DNA of 53,937 nucleotides from an uncultured Saprospiraceae bacterium (GTDB lineage: Bacteria; Bacteroidota; Bacteroidia; Chitinophagales; Saprospiraceae). Each line of letters begins with the position of its first letter. The stretch's first letter is position 1. Positions 27,162-35,610 of this stretch are shown here, piece by piece. The translations under genes were made by a program, and so were the position numbers. Under the pieces are notes generated by a model. The model had not been told where the DNA came from. It did no database searches and worked only from the letters and a program-made list of their open reading frames with translations. Location of the stretch: contig CALEYL010000044.1 in NCBI GenBank assembly GCA_937926205.1, positions 1-53,937 of the forward strand. Direction: 5' to 3'.

Positions 27162-28307
27162 ATGATGAAATTCCCATGGACACTCGTGGCTATTGCCTTT
27201 GTAATAGCTACAACACAACTCCCAGCAAAGCCCTCCACCTCCAGTTATCTCCCCGAACTTGCTTCGGGTGAAGGTTCTGGTGGTTCTTCGGAGGCATCCA
27301 TCAAGCAACGTGTGCTTGAACTTACCATTCCGGTACAGACGCGTTACAATGGACAAGTTAGAGAACTTATTCGTCGCTACATTTCAATTGGTAGCAAAGA
27401 AGCCGAAGCAATGCTTGGCAGAACGACGCTCTACTTTCCAATGTTCGAACACTACCTTAGTATTTATGGACTACCAAGAGAACTGAAGTACCTGCCTATG
27501 ATCGAATCCACTTTGCGCCCTGAAGTTAGTTCACCGGTTGGCGCAGGCGGACTTTGGCAGGTTATTCCATCTACTGCACGCCGTTTTGGCCTCGAAGTTA
27601 GCGGCTATGTAGATGAGCGCCGCGACCCATACCGTGGCACAGAAGCTGCCGTAAAAATTCTGGCTTACCTCTACAATGAATTTGGCGACTGGGCTTTGGC
27701 AATGGCTGCTTACAACTGTGGTTCTGCCCGCGTTCACCGCGCTATTCGCCTCGCGAAGTGTGACGATTACTGGGAGATCAGCAAATATTTGCCAAGAGCT
27801 ACCCAGAAATATGTCCCTTCTTTTATTGCTGCTGCTTATTTGGTTAACCATTACCAGCATCACAACCTGAAACCTTTGTTTCCGAGTTCACTGATGCAGG
27901 ACACCCGTACTTTCCGGGTATATGGTCGCCTGACTTTTTCGGAAATCGCTAATACCTGTGGCATCAGTCTTTCGGTTATCAAGAAACTCAATCCGGGTTT
28001 TGCACTGAATGCCGTACCAAGCAGTAAAAAAGGCCATTTTTTAATACTTCCGGCAGCTGCATCTGATGCATTCAGAAAACTGGAGGCCAGAAAGACGGGT
28101 AATACCAACCCGACAGACATGGCGATTCCGGCGAACATGTTCCGCACCACATACGTGGCCGTACCAAGCGATCGCATTGAAGCGCTGGCTATGTTGTTCA
28201 AATGTTCTGTTGAAGACATTATGAAATGGAACAACCTCAACCATCGCGAGATTGTAGTTGGCCAGGAACTGGTGCTTTTACTGCCTAAATCATCACGCAA
28301 GGCATAA
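27162..28307 (+). CDS. Lytic transglycosylase with two LysM domains (MltD-like)
   Basis: The 381-residue exported protein starts with a signal peptide (MMKFPWTLVAIAFVIATTQL). An SLT catalytic domain spans about residues 75-215, with the catalytic glutamate in LKYLPMIESTLRPE, followed by GAGGLWQVIPSTARRFGL and ALAMAAYNCGSARV. Two LysM-type peptidoglycan-binding modules follow, at about 248-295 (FRVYGRLTFSEIANTCGISL) and about 328-375 (YVAVPSDRIEALAMLFKCSV). It cleaves the MurNAc-GlcNAc bond to give 1,6-anhydro products in the periplasm, as known for MltD. Either ATG at 27162 or 27165 may be used. A strong terminator follows 27 bp after the stop. Confidence 0.95.
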   Translation: MMKFPWTLVAIAFVIATTQLPAKPSTSSYLPELASGEGSGGSSEASIKQRVLELTIPVQTRYNGQVRELIRRYISIGSKEAEAMLGRTTLYFPMFEHYLSIYGLPRELKYLPMIESTLRPEVSSPVGAGGLWQVIPSTARRFGLEVSGYVDERRDPYRGTEAAVKILAYLYNEFGDWALAMAAYNCGSARVHRAIRLAKCDDYWEISKYLPRATQKYVPSFIAAAYLVNHYQHHNLKPLFPSSLMQDTRTFRVYGRLTFSEIANTCGISLSVIKKLNPGFALNAVPSSKKGHFLILPAAASDAFRKLEARKTGNTNPTDMAIPANMFRTTYVAVPSDRIEALAMLFKCSVEDIMKWNNLNHREIVVGQELVLLLPKSSRKA

Positions 28308-28334
28308 AAACTTTATTTACAAAATAGCAACACG

Positions 28335-28373
28335 AGAGCCGCTCCTGATTCCAGGGGCGGCTCTTGTTGTTTT
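28335..28373 (+). terminator. Rho-independent terminator after lytic transglycosylase
   Basis: AGAGCCGCTCCTG (28335-28347) pairs with CAGGGGCGGCTCT (28352-28364) with one wobble and a 4-nt loop, followed by TGTTGTTTT. Confidence 0.9.
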
Positions 28374-28385
28374 ATGCCACTTTTA

Positions 28386-28845
28386 CCGCAGAAGGGAGCA
28401 GTTGTGCCCCACTTCGATATTGGAAATTCGATATTCATCTGTTCTGCGGTTTTATTCTCTTTTGAATGTCGAATACTGAATATTGATCAGGGAACCGTAG
28501 AATTGAAGCAGTTGTGTGCCCCACTTCGACATTGGAAATTCGATATTCGTCTGTTCTGCGGTTTGATTCTCTTTTGAATGTCGAATACTGAATAAAGAAC
28601 AAGGAACCGTAGAAGTAAAGCAGTTGTGCCCCACTTCGACATTGGAAATTCGATATTCGTCTGTTCTGCGGTTTTATTCTCTTTTGAATGTCGAATACTG
28701 AATATCGAACAAGGCACCGCAGAAGTGAGGCAGTTGTGCCCTACTTTGACATTGGAAATTCGATATTCATCTGTTCTGCGGTTCTATTCTCTGTTGAATG
28801 TCGAATACTGAATATTGATCAGGGAACCGTAGAAGGGAGCAGCCC
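28386..28845. repeat. 110-bp tandem repeat array, four copies plus partial, with internal dyads
   Basis: The landmark GTTGTGCCCCACTTCGA occurs at 28401, 28511 (with a TG insertion), 28623 and 28733, giving periods of 110, 112 and 110 bp. A truncated fifth start is near 28838. Each unit contains TTCTGCGGTTTTATTC and, later, (A)ACCG(C/T)AGAA, which are complementary, plus TTCGACATT paired with GAATGTCGAA. Each unit can therefore fold into a hairpin. Short frames through the array exist on both strands but only reflect the repeat. There is no unique spacer, so it is not CRISPR. Confidence 0.9.
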
Positions 28846-28870
28846 TGCTCCACTTAAACCTCCAATCATG

Positions 28871-28897
28871 AAAAAAAGGGGGGGGTAAACTCCCCCT
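28871..28897 (-). terminator. G/C hairpin with A/T tract (leftward terminator-like)
   Basis: GGGGG (28881-28885) pairs with CCCCC (28892-28896) over a 6-nt loop. Seven A bases lie at 28871-28877, which is a U-tract on the leftward strand. No leftward gene ends here, so it may be part of a non-coding unit. Confidence 0.35.
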
Positions 28898-28973
28898 ATC
28901 CCACCATCAAAACTACCCATCTGGGTAGGCGCTGCCGCTTTTTGAAGGCTTTATCTTGCACTCGGTTTCAAAA

Positions 28974-29186
28974 AGAAAGTCTCGATGCAAGCGCTTTCTG
29001 CAAAACTTGTATCGAGACTGATTGGTGAAGAGGGTATCTCAAAAGGGGCAAAGGCAAAGGGCGGATTTGCCCGTATGCATCTTGCCTTTTGAGACATTCA
29101 CTTCAGATTGCGGCTACTTAAAATAAGAGTTTTTTTCATACTAGTCCACTTGTGTTGTCGTGCACCAAAATGCACGACAACTTTTT
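28974..29186 (+). ncRNA. Candidate structured RNA: three consecutive hairpins ending in a terminator
   Basis: Within a gene-free stretch upstream of susC, hairpin 1 pairs AGTCTCGATGCAAG (28978-28991) with CTTGTATCGAGACT (29006-29019). Hairpin 2 is a long stem from 29026 to 29105, with core TCTCAAAAGG against CCTTTTGAGA and an inner GGGC/GCCC helix. Hairpin 3 is a canonical terminator at 29154-29186. AGAAAG (28974) can also pair with CTTTCT (28994), giving an alternative to hairpin 1. The spacing and the final terminator fit an independent small RNA of roughly 200-250 nt. The stem ends of hairpin 2 also resemble inverted ends of an insertion element (GTCTCAAAAGG type), so a MITE remnant is an alternative. 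I do not recognise it as 6S, tmRNA, RNase P or SRP RNA. Confidence 0.4.
29154..29186 (+). terminator. Canonical Rho-independent terminator
   Basis: GTTGTCGTGCA pairs perfectly with TGCACGACAAC around a 6-nt loop (CCAAAA) and is followed by TTTTT. No protein gene ends nearby: the last stop is 850 bp upstream and already has its own terminator. It therefore probably ends a non-coding transcript. Confidence 0.88.
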
Positions 29187-29412
29187 GGCAGTGCCGCTTC
29201 AATGTTAAGCAAATGTAAACCGGTATTCTAAAACCGCCAAATTTTTTCTCGCCTGATCAACGCTGCCTGCAATAAAAGGCAATTCAGGGCGGCGCCATCA
29301 TCAAACAAATTAACGGGTTATTCCGCTTCGGATGAAGCGTGTAATAGGGCTGTCCCCTTGCTCGACGGGGGTGATGGCAAGGAATTCATTTATTCACTTA
29401 AAACCGTTTCTT

Positions 29413-32400
29413 ATGAAGCAACTCTTGCTAACGGCGCAGATCGTCTTGTTGATGGTTTGCACTGCAATGGCGCAGCGAACGGTGAGCGGAAAAGTTACTG
29501 ACTCCGCCCGCGAGCCTTTGATTGGCGCCAATGTTCTGGTACAAGGCACGGATGTAGGTACCGTTACGGACTACGATGGCAATTACACCCTTGCTGTGCC
29601 AAGTGGCAGCAACGTTTTGGTTGTCAGCTACACCGGTTACACAACTCAGGAAATTACCCTGGGCGCTTCCAATGTCGCAGATGTTGTGCTGACAGAAGGT
29701 ATCCTTTTGGAAACCGCAGTGGTCACTGCATTGGGATTGGGCCGCGAACGACAAAAAATTGGCTACTCCGTTGAAAATGTCGGCGGTGAAAAATTACAAC
29801 AGGTTTCAGAGCCGGATCCGCTGAGGGCGTTATCTGCCAAAGTGCCCGGCATCAACATCATTGGCTCCAGTAGCGTTCCGGGTAGCGCAACGCGCATTAC
29901 CATTCGGGGCAACACCTCTTTTTTGGGTGAAAACCAACCGCTTTTTGTGGTGGATGGCATTCCCTACGACAACAGCTCCAATGGCGCTTCTTTTCAGCTG
30001 ACTGGTGGCGGGGCATACGGCAGCCGTATTGCTGACCTGGATCCGAACAACATCGAATCGATTTCGGTTCTTAAAGGTTCAGCTGCTGCCGCTTTGTATG
30101 GATCGCGTGCTTCCCGTGGCGTTATCGTTGTAACGACAAAAACAGGTAAAGGCCGTCAGGTGAACAAAGGGCTGGAAGTCACTTTAAGTAGCTCTTATTC
30201 GCTTGAAGAAATTGCCAGTTTGCCCGAATACCAAAACAAGTATGGGGCTGGCGCCGACTTCAACTACCAGCAGGCAAATGGCTCCTGGGGTGCTGCGTTC
30301 AATGGTGCTGCAGGTTATCCAACCCGCGATTCCATCCCGCACTGGCTGGCCACCAACCCGAATTTTCCGGAATACTTTGGTAAAAACACCCCTTATCGTG
30401 CTTACCCGGATAACGTGTCAAGCGTTTTCCAGAACGGCGTGGTGTGGGATAACTCACTGACGATCCGGGGTGGGGATCAAAATACCAATTTTGCAACGAC
30501 CGTGTCCAGCCTCAGCCAGGAAGGCATTTTCCCGGCAGGAAGCTCACAGTTTGACCGGAATACACTCAGTATTGGCGGTCAGACAAAATTGCTGAACGGT
30601 ATTCGCCTTGGCGGCTCTTTTTCCTATACTTCTTCCAAGCAGACAGGCCCTCAGGGTGGCGCCAACAATGCGATCGGCAACTCCAGTTTCATGTCGCGCA
30701 CCATGTTCCCGGGCCGTAACTGGGACCAGCAGGGACTTCCTTTTGAAGACCCGGTAGACCGGGGTAGTGTGTACTTCCTGGCTCGCGCTCAGGCTGTGAA
30801 TCCTTACTGGTCGGCACGTTATGATGGATTTGCCAGCAAAGTAGATCGTTTTGTAACCGCAATTAATCTGGGCTTTGATGTTACAGACTGGATAAGTGTG
30901 GATTACAATGTGGGTGTTAACGCTTATACTCAGCGCGACCAGGAATGGTTCCGCCCAGGTTCCCGCGGCGCTAATGGCGTTGGACAAATCATCGACAACG
31001 ATGCGAGCTGGCAGGAAATTGAATCCAACCTGATTGTCAATTTCCAACCCAGACTGAACAACAAAGATTATACCCTTAGAGCTTTTGTGGGGAACAACAT
31101 CAACCAGCGTACAATCGATCAGCAATCTTTCCTTGGCACGCCAATGATTGATTTTAACATCATTGACCTCGACAATACGCAAAGTGTTGTGCCAAATGGC
31201 GGCGACTATTCAAGAAGGCGCATCATTGGCGCTTACGCAGAAGCGGAACTGGGATATCGCGATTATCTGTACCTGACCTTAACCGGCAGAAACGACTGGT
31301 CTTCTACTTTATCGAAAGGCAACAACAGCTATTTCTATCCAGCAGTAAGCTCTTCCTTCATCTTTACGGAAGCACTGGGCATCAAATCGAACCTGCTCAG
31401 CTATGGTAAATTGCGCGCCAGCTATGCCCGTGTAGGCAACGATGCCGATCCATACAGCCTTGCGCCTACTTACAGCATCAACATTGGCGAAAGTTCAGGC
31501 GTAAGTTCCGGCATTCGGGACATCGATTTTCCGCTGAACGGCGTTTCCGGCTCTACGCTGGTCAACACCGAATTTGATCCGAACCTGACTCCGGAGTTTA
31601 CAACAGAATTCGAATTGGGAACAGAATTGCAGTTCTTCAACCGCAGGGTCAAATTGGATGTGACGTACTATCAGAACAAAACCACGAACCAGATTGCCAG
31701 ACTTTCCCTGCCTTCTGTTTCCGGCTTTGACGTACTCTTTACCAATTTTGGAGAGTTGAGCAACAAAGGCATAGAAGTTGGCCTGAACCTCAATCCGATC
31801 AGCACCCGCAGCGGTTTTGACTGGAACATCTATACGACGTTCACGAAAAACAAAAACGTTGTGGAATCTCTTCGCGATGGGGTAGAGGAAATTGTCATTC
31901 GCAACCTCTTTGGCGGCAGCGTTGTCTCTGTGCTGCGCCCGGGACTGCCTTATGGCGTTATCCGTGGTTCTGTTTCTGCCCGCGATGAAGATGGCAACCT
32001 TTTGATAGACCCGTCAAACGGCCAGCTCATCAACGCACCGGATCCTGAAATCGTTGGCGATCCAAACCCTGATTTCCAGGTTGGTTTGACCAATACATTC
32101 TCTTACAAAGGATTCTCCCTGAATGCTGTACTCGATTACCGTCATGGCGGTGATATTTATTCCTACACAGCGCATTTCCTGCTCGGCAGGGGTGTAACGA
32201 AGTTTAACGAAGATCGCGAACGCAATGCAGTCATTCCCGGTGTTTACGGTGATCCAAATACACTGGAGCCCATCCGTGACGAGGCTGGCAATGTCATCCA
32301 GAATCAGACCATGATTGAAGTCAACGATCTGTGGTTTGGCAACTCTTTTGCCATTAACAGCCAGGATGAGTGGAATATTTTTGATGGTACGACGATCCGC

Positions 32401-32640
32401 ATCCGCGAAATCAGTCTGGGCTATGACCTTCCAAAGAAATTTTTGGAAAGAACGTCAATCGGCTCGCTGCGCCTTTCCATCAGCGGTCGCAACTTGTGGT
32501 ACAATGCTGTGAATTTCCCGAAATACACCCACATAGATCCGGAAACGAGCACCTTCGGAAATGCAAACTTCCAGGGGTATGAGTACAACAACGCACCATC
32601 TATTCGCCGCTATGGCATCAACCTGAGAGCAACATTCTGA
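29413..32640 (+). CDS. SusC/RagA-family TonB-dependent outer-membrane transporter
   Basis: Start chosen at 29413 (MKQLLLTAQIVLLMVCTAMAQ, a signal peptide); the in-frame extension upstream to 29332 has no signal character. The 1075-residue protein has an N-terminal CarboxypepD_reg-like domain (SGKVTDSAREPLIGANVLVQ, then YDGNYTLAVPSG), a TonB plug (ALSAKVPGINI, ITIRGNTSFLGENQPLFVVD, SISVLKGSAAAALYGSRASR) and a large C-terminal barrel ending INLRATF. SusC proteins import oligosaccharides or peptides together with a SusD lid, which follows 21 bp downstream. No CAZyme, peptidase or regulator accompanies the operon, so the substrate cannot be deduced. There is no FecR/sigma pair directly upstream. 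Confidence 0.96.
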   Translation: MKQLLLTAQIVLLMVCTAMAQRTVSGKVTDSAREPLIGANVLVQGTDVGTVTDYDGNYTLAVPSGSNVLVVSYTGYTTQEITLGASNVADVVLTEGILLETAVVTALGLGRERQKIGYSVENVGGEKLQQVSEPDPLRALSAKVPGINIIGSSSVPGSATRITIRGNTSFLGENQPLFVVDGIPYDNSSNGASFQLTGGGAYGSRIADLDPNNIESISVLKGSAAAALYGSRASRGVIVVTTKTGKGRQVNKGLEVTLSSSYSLEEIASLPEYQNKYGAGADFNYQQANGSWGAAFNGAAGYPTRDSIPHWLATNPNFPEYFGKNTPYRAYPDNVSSVFQNGVVWDNSLTIRGGDQNTNFATTVSSLSQEGIFPAGSSQFDRNTLSIGGQTKLLNGIRLGGSFSYTSSKQTGPQGGANNAIGNSSFMSRTMFPGRNWDQQGLPFEDPVDRGSVYFLARAQAVNPYWSARYDGFASKVDRFVTAINLGFDVTDWISVDYNVGVNAYTQRDQEWFRPGSRGANGVGQIIDNDASWQEIESNLIVNFQPRLNNKDYTLRAFVGNNINQRTIDQQSFLGTPMIDFNIIDLDNTQSVVPNGGDYSRRRIIGAYAEAELGYRDYLYLTLTGRNDWSSTLSKGNNSYFYPAVSSSFIFTEALGIKSNLLSYGKLRASYARVGNDADPYSLAPTYSINIGESSGVSSGIRDIDFPLNGVSGSTLVNTEFDPNLTPEFTTEFELGTELQFFNRRVKLDVTYYQNKTTNQIARLSLPSVSGFDVLFTNFGELSNKGIEVGLNLNPISTRSGFDWNIYTTFTKNKNVVESLRDGVEEIVIRNLFGGSVVSVLRPGLPYGVIRGSVSARDEDGNLLIDPSNGQLINAPDPEIVGDPNPDFQVGLTNTFSYKGFSLNAVLDYRHGGDIYSYTAHFLLGRGVTKFNEDRERNAVIPGVYGDPNTLEPIRDEAGNVIQNQTMIEVNDLWFGNSFAINSQDEWNIFDGTTIRIREISLGYDLPKKFLERTSIGSLRLSISGRNLWYNAVNFPKYTHIDPETSTFGNANFQGYEYNNAPSIRRYGINLRATF

Positions 32641-32661
32641 TCACCAAAATCGAAACATGCA

Positions 32662-34278
32662 ATGAAGCAATATCTGTTTTACATCAAGTCTATGATCGTT
32701 GCCGTCGCTTTGCTGGTTTTAGCAGGCTGCAGCGACTTTCTAGACATCAATACCGACCCAAACAATCCCGTTTCGGCGCCCTTGTCGCAAATTCTCCCTT
32801 ATTCGGAAGCAACGATGACAGGCGCACTGGGTTTGGGCACTGCCGGCCTTTCTGACGTGCTGGCGGTGTGGTCGCATCAACTGGTACAACGGAGCAATCA
32901 CGACGACTATGCAACCGATGGCAATGATTTTAACATCACTCAACCCTGGGATCAGCTCTATACTGTTGCATTGACCGACCTCCGGGAAATCATCCGCATT
33001 GGTACGGAACAGGAAAGCTGGCATTATGTCGGCATCGCGCAAGTGCTAAAAGCGTATGCTTTTAGCTGCATGGTAGATATATGGGGCGATATCCCTTACT
33101 TCCAGGCCAATGAAGGCGCTGCAAATCCGTTCCCGCCATTTGACAATGGCAAAGCCATTTACACCGACTTATTCCAATTGCTGGACGAAGCTGTTGCCAA
33201 CCTGAAAAAGACATCGGCCCGTCCGGTAACCAATGATGACCTGATCTATGGCGGCAACATCAACCGCTGGATCAAAGCTGCCAATACCATCAAGCTGAAC
33301 ATGTACAACAAGGTGCGTCTGACGGATCTTTACAACGCAGCAGATGTTACCAAGCTGTTGAATGAAAGCCTGATGACTTCCATCGGCGACGATTTTGAAT
33401 TGGTATACGGCACCGGTATTGCGCCGGAAAACCGCCACCCGGCTTTCACGCGCGAGTATGCCCGCGCTGACCCGGATTGGTACATCAGCCCATATTTCTA
33501 TCAGCTGATGCAAGGCAATACGGAGTGTCAGAACCCCATTTTCCACGAACTGGCTGATCCGCGCCTGCCTTATTATTTCTACAAGCAACTGATGCCGGGA
33601 CAGGTGCCGGAGCGCCCGTTTGCATACAAAGACGGCGAGTTTCTGAGTATCTGGTTTGGTTCACTCAACCGCGACCCGAACGAAGGTTTCGACCAGTCGC
33701 TGACACAGACGATCATTGGCTTATATCCGGCAGGCGGACAGTACGACGCCAATACCGGAGGGGTTGCAACGGCCAATATGGGCCTGAAAGGCGCCTCTGC
33801 CCAGCGTTTGCTGACTTATGCCGCAAGCTTGTTCGTAAGGGCGGAACTTGCACTGACGAAAGGCACGGGGGAAAATGCGCGCAGCATGTTTGAGAGCGCC
33901 ATGACGGCTGCTTTTGCCAAAGTGAACGAAGTTTCAGCTGCCGCCGGCGCTCCGCAACTTTCTGCCGGCGCCCGGGATGCTTACATGAATGCTGTTCTGG
34001 CGCTTTACGACGCTGGCGACGACAGCAAAAAACTGGAATTGATCCTGACCGAAAAGTGGATTGCTGAATTTGGCTACGGCGTGGAAACCTACAACGACAT
34101 CCGTCGCACCGGATTTCCGAAAATTTTCCTGCCGGAAGAAGACAACAACCCATTCACTTCGCAAACCCGCTCGTATCCGGTTTCGTTGCCTTACAATACG
34201 AACGACTTGCAGATTAATCCCAATGCCCCGGGGCAGCGAAACAGTGGTATGGACCGGGTATTCTGGGATGTGAATTGA
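32662..34278 (+). CDS. SusD/RagB-family substrate-binding lipoprotein
   Basis: The 538-residue protein has a lipoprotein signal (MIVAVALLVLAGC, Cys at about residue 24) followed by SDFLDINTDPNNP, the usual SusD_2-type start. TPR-like helices follow (YVGIAQVLKAYAFSCMVDIW, GDIPYFQA, NRWIKAANTIKLNMYNKVRL). The C-terminal ILTEKWIAEFGYGVETYNDIRRTGFP and YPVSLPYNTNDLQINPNAPG are SusD hallmarks. It sits on SusC at the cell surface and captures ligand. It is 21 bp downstream of susC. The stop is immediately followed by the repeated word TTGATTTGAAAATTTGAT. Confidence 0.95.
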   Translation: MKQYLFYIKSMIVAVALLVLAGCSDFLDINTDPNNPVSAPLSQILPYSEATMTGALGLGTAGLSDVLAVWSHQLVQRSNHDDYATDGNDFNITQPWDQLYTVALTDLREIIRIGTEQESWHYVGIAQVLKAYAFSCMVDIWGDIPYFQANEGAANPFPPFDNGKAIYTDLFQLLDEAVANLKKTSARPVTNDDLIYGGNINRWIKAANTIKLNMYNKVRLTDLYNAADVTKLLNESLMTSIGDDFELVYGTGIAPENRHPAFTREYARADPDWYISPYFYQLMQGNTECQNPIFHELADPRLPYYFYKQLMPGQVPERPFAYKDGEFLSIWFGSLNRDPNEGFDQSLTQTIIGLYPAGGQYDANTGGVATANMGLKGASAQRLLTYAASLFVRAELALTKGTGENARSMFESAMTAAFAKVNEVSAAAGAPQLSAGARDAYMNAVLALYDAGDDSKKLELILTEKWIAEFGYGVETYNDIRRTGFPKIFLPEEDNNPFTSQTRSYPVSLPYNTNDLQINPNAPGQRNSGMDRVFWDVN

Positions 34279-34334
34279 TTTGAAAATTTGATGATTTGAG
34301 GGGAGTATCGAATACTCGAATCTTCAAAACTTGT

Positions 34335-34348
34335 CCCGCCTAAGCGGG
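34335..34348. repeat. Short dispersed hairpin CCCGCC(T/A)AAGCGGG
   Basis: CCCGC and GCGGG pair around a 4-nt loop in the 180-bp gap between susD and the following lipoprotein gene. The same element, with the same TGTCCCGCC start, lies at 43271-43284. The gap also holds a pyrimidine-rich run (34400-34445) and no separate gene. Confidence 0.6.
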
Positions 34349-34459
34349 GTATTCAGTTTTTCAAATACTTGGTTTCCAGGACTGAACGTAGGGAGCAGGT
34401 CTTTCTACTCTCTACTTTCTACCCTCTACCTTTTCTACTCATTATTTAAAAACGAAGCA

Positions 34460-35389
34460 ATGAATCATAAACATAAATTGCTCTATCTCTTTACCGTGGC
34501 TATGGCGCTGATGCTGGGCTCCTGCCGCGATGAAGACAAAATCCGGTTTCCCGACTTTCAGGATGGCGTCAACATGCGCGTCATCGTTGATCCGGATAAT
34601 TCCTTCCTGAATTTTCAGGATTTGTCCAATGCCCGCTTTGTATTTGATGCTTATTCGAGCAACAAAGATCTGGCAAAAGTGGAGTTTTTGCTGACGTATG
34701 TGGCGGCAGACGGCACAACCATGCCTGAATTTCCAGCCATTACGCTGAGTCAGAGTGATTTCAGCACCGGCAGCATACACCGCGAATTCACGGCTGCTGA
34801 CATGGCAGGCCTGGTGGGCAAAACGGCCGCCGAACTTCAGGGAGGCGATTTGTTCAACTTTGTCACCAAAGTAACGCTCAACGACGGCCGGGTTTATCCG
34901 ACGCTGATATTGGACGACGTCACTATTGGCGGTACAGTACGCGATTTCACCAACGTGGATGCCGGTATCAACAACAATACGGCTTTTGCCAGCTTCACGT
35001 CGAGGTTTTCGACTTTCGTAGGCTGTCCGTCCAACATTGCAGGAACCTACAGCACGGTTACTGTGGCGACCTCTACGGACGATTGTTGTCCCGACCCGAT
35101 CACGGTAAACAGTTCTGTGACGTTCACCCGCACCGGGCCAACAACCTACCGCGTAACCAATTTTTCAGCAGGCGCTTATGATGCCTGGTATTGCGTTCCT
35201 TACGATCTCTGCAATGGCAATACTTTCAATGGACTGGGGTCCACTTTGCTCGACGTTTGCGGCAATGTAACCTGGACAGCCGGCTATTGGGGCAGTCAGG
35301 GCACCGGTACGATCAGCAGCGATGGTACGATTACCATTGACTGGGAAAATGAATTTGGCGACGCTGGTACGACGGTGTTTAAGAAGTAA
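34460..35389 (+). CDS. Lipoprotein encoded with SusC/SusD (SusE/F-like position)
   Basis: The ATG at 34460 gives a lipoprotein signal MNHKHKLLYLFTVAMALMLG with the lipobox LGSC (Cys at about residue 22). The in-frame extension to a TTG at 34331 runs through repeat sequence and is not credible. The 309-residue protein is beta-rich: residues about 40-180 look like an Ig-like domain (VDPDNSFLNFQDLSNARFVF, VEFLLTYVAADGTTMP). The C-terminal part has paired cysteines and a lipocalin- or BACON-like beta pattern (CPSNIAGTYSTVTVATSTDD, GSQGTGTISSDGTITIDW). The third position of a SusCD operon is often a surface glycan- or peptide-binding lipoprotein, which is the likely role here. Two hairpin terminators follow. 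Confidence 0.85.
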   Translation: MNHKHKLLYLFTVAMALMLGSCRDEDKIRFPDFQDGVNMRVIVDPDNSFLNFQDLSNARFVFDAYSSNKDLAKVEFLLTYVAADGTTMPEFPAITLSQSDFSTGSIHREFTAADMAGLVGKTAAELQGGDLFNFVTKVTLNDGRVYPTLILDDVTIGGTVRDFTNVDAGINNNTAFASFTSRFSTFVGCPSNIAGTYSTVTVATSTDDCCPDPITVNSSVTFTRTGPTTYRVTNFSAGAYDAWYCVPYDLCNGNTFNGLGSTLLDVCGNVTWTAGYWGSQGTGTISSDGTITIDWENEFGDAGTTVFKK

Positions 35390-35425
35390 ATACTGTGTGA
35401 CCACACATACTTGAGTGCATGCCGA

Positions 35426-35458
35426 AGAGGTGACACCTTTTCAAAAGGTGTTACCTCT
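35426..35458 (+). terminator. Terminator hairpin closing the SusCD operon
   Basis: AGAGGTGACACCTTTT pairs with AAAAGGTGTTACCTCT with one mismatch and almost no loop, 37 bp after the lipoprotein stop. There is no long U-tract. Confidence 0.7.
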
Positions 35459-35468
35459 GCATGAGTGC

Positions 35469-35498
35469 CAGGGGCGCTTCCGGGAGGGGGCGCCCCTG
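35469..35498 (+). terminator. Second hairpin after SusCD operon
   Basis: CAGGGGCGC (35469-35477) pairs perfectly with GCGCCCCTG (35490-35498). It lies 10 bp beyond the first hairpin, making a tandem terminator or a processed 3' end. Confidence 0.6.
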
Positions 35499-35610
35499 AT
35501 CGTTTGTGCTCCGGGACATTTTAGATTACCAAAACAAAGTCACCCGGATCCTGTTTAATCCTGATCCCCGGAGTCTTACCGGGAATTGAAAGGTCCATAA
35601 CAATCCGCCG

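Noticed and set aside
28386..28845. Possible CRISPR array or small genes in the 110-bp repeats
   Set aside because: Units are 110 bp with no short conserved repeat and unique spacer pattern, and no cas genes are present. The 60-76-aa frames on both strands simply follow the repeat.
28974..29186. Known RNA such as 6S, tmRNA, RNase P or SRP RNA
   Set aside because: The layout of separate stems does not match the long bulged rod of 6S, and no tmRNA, RNase P or SRP hallmark was recognised.
29332..29412. N-terminal extension of SusC from 29332
   Set aside because: The extension lacks signal-peptide character and precedes a perfect signal peptide at 29413.
30544..31182. 212-aa frame antisense to susC
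   Set aside because: It lies wholly inside the SusC barrel coding region and shows no family signal.
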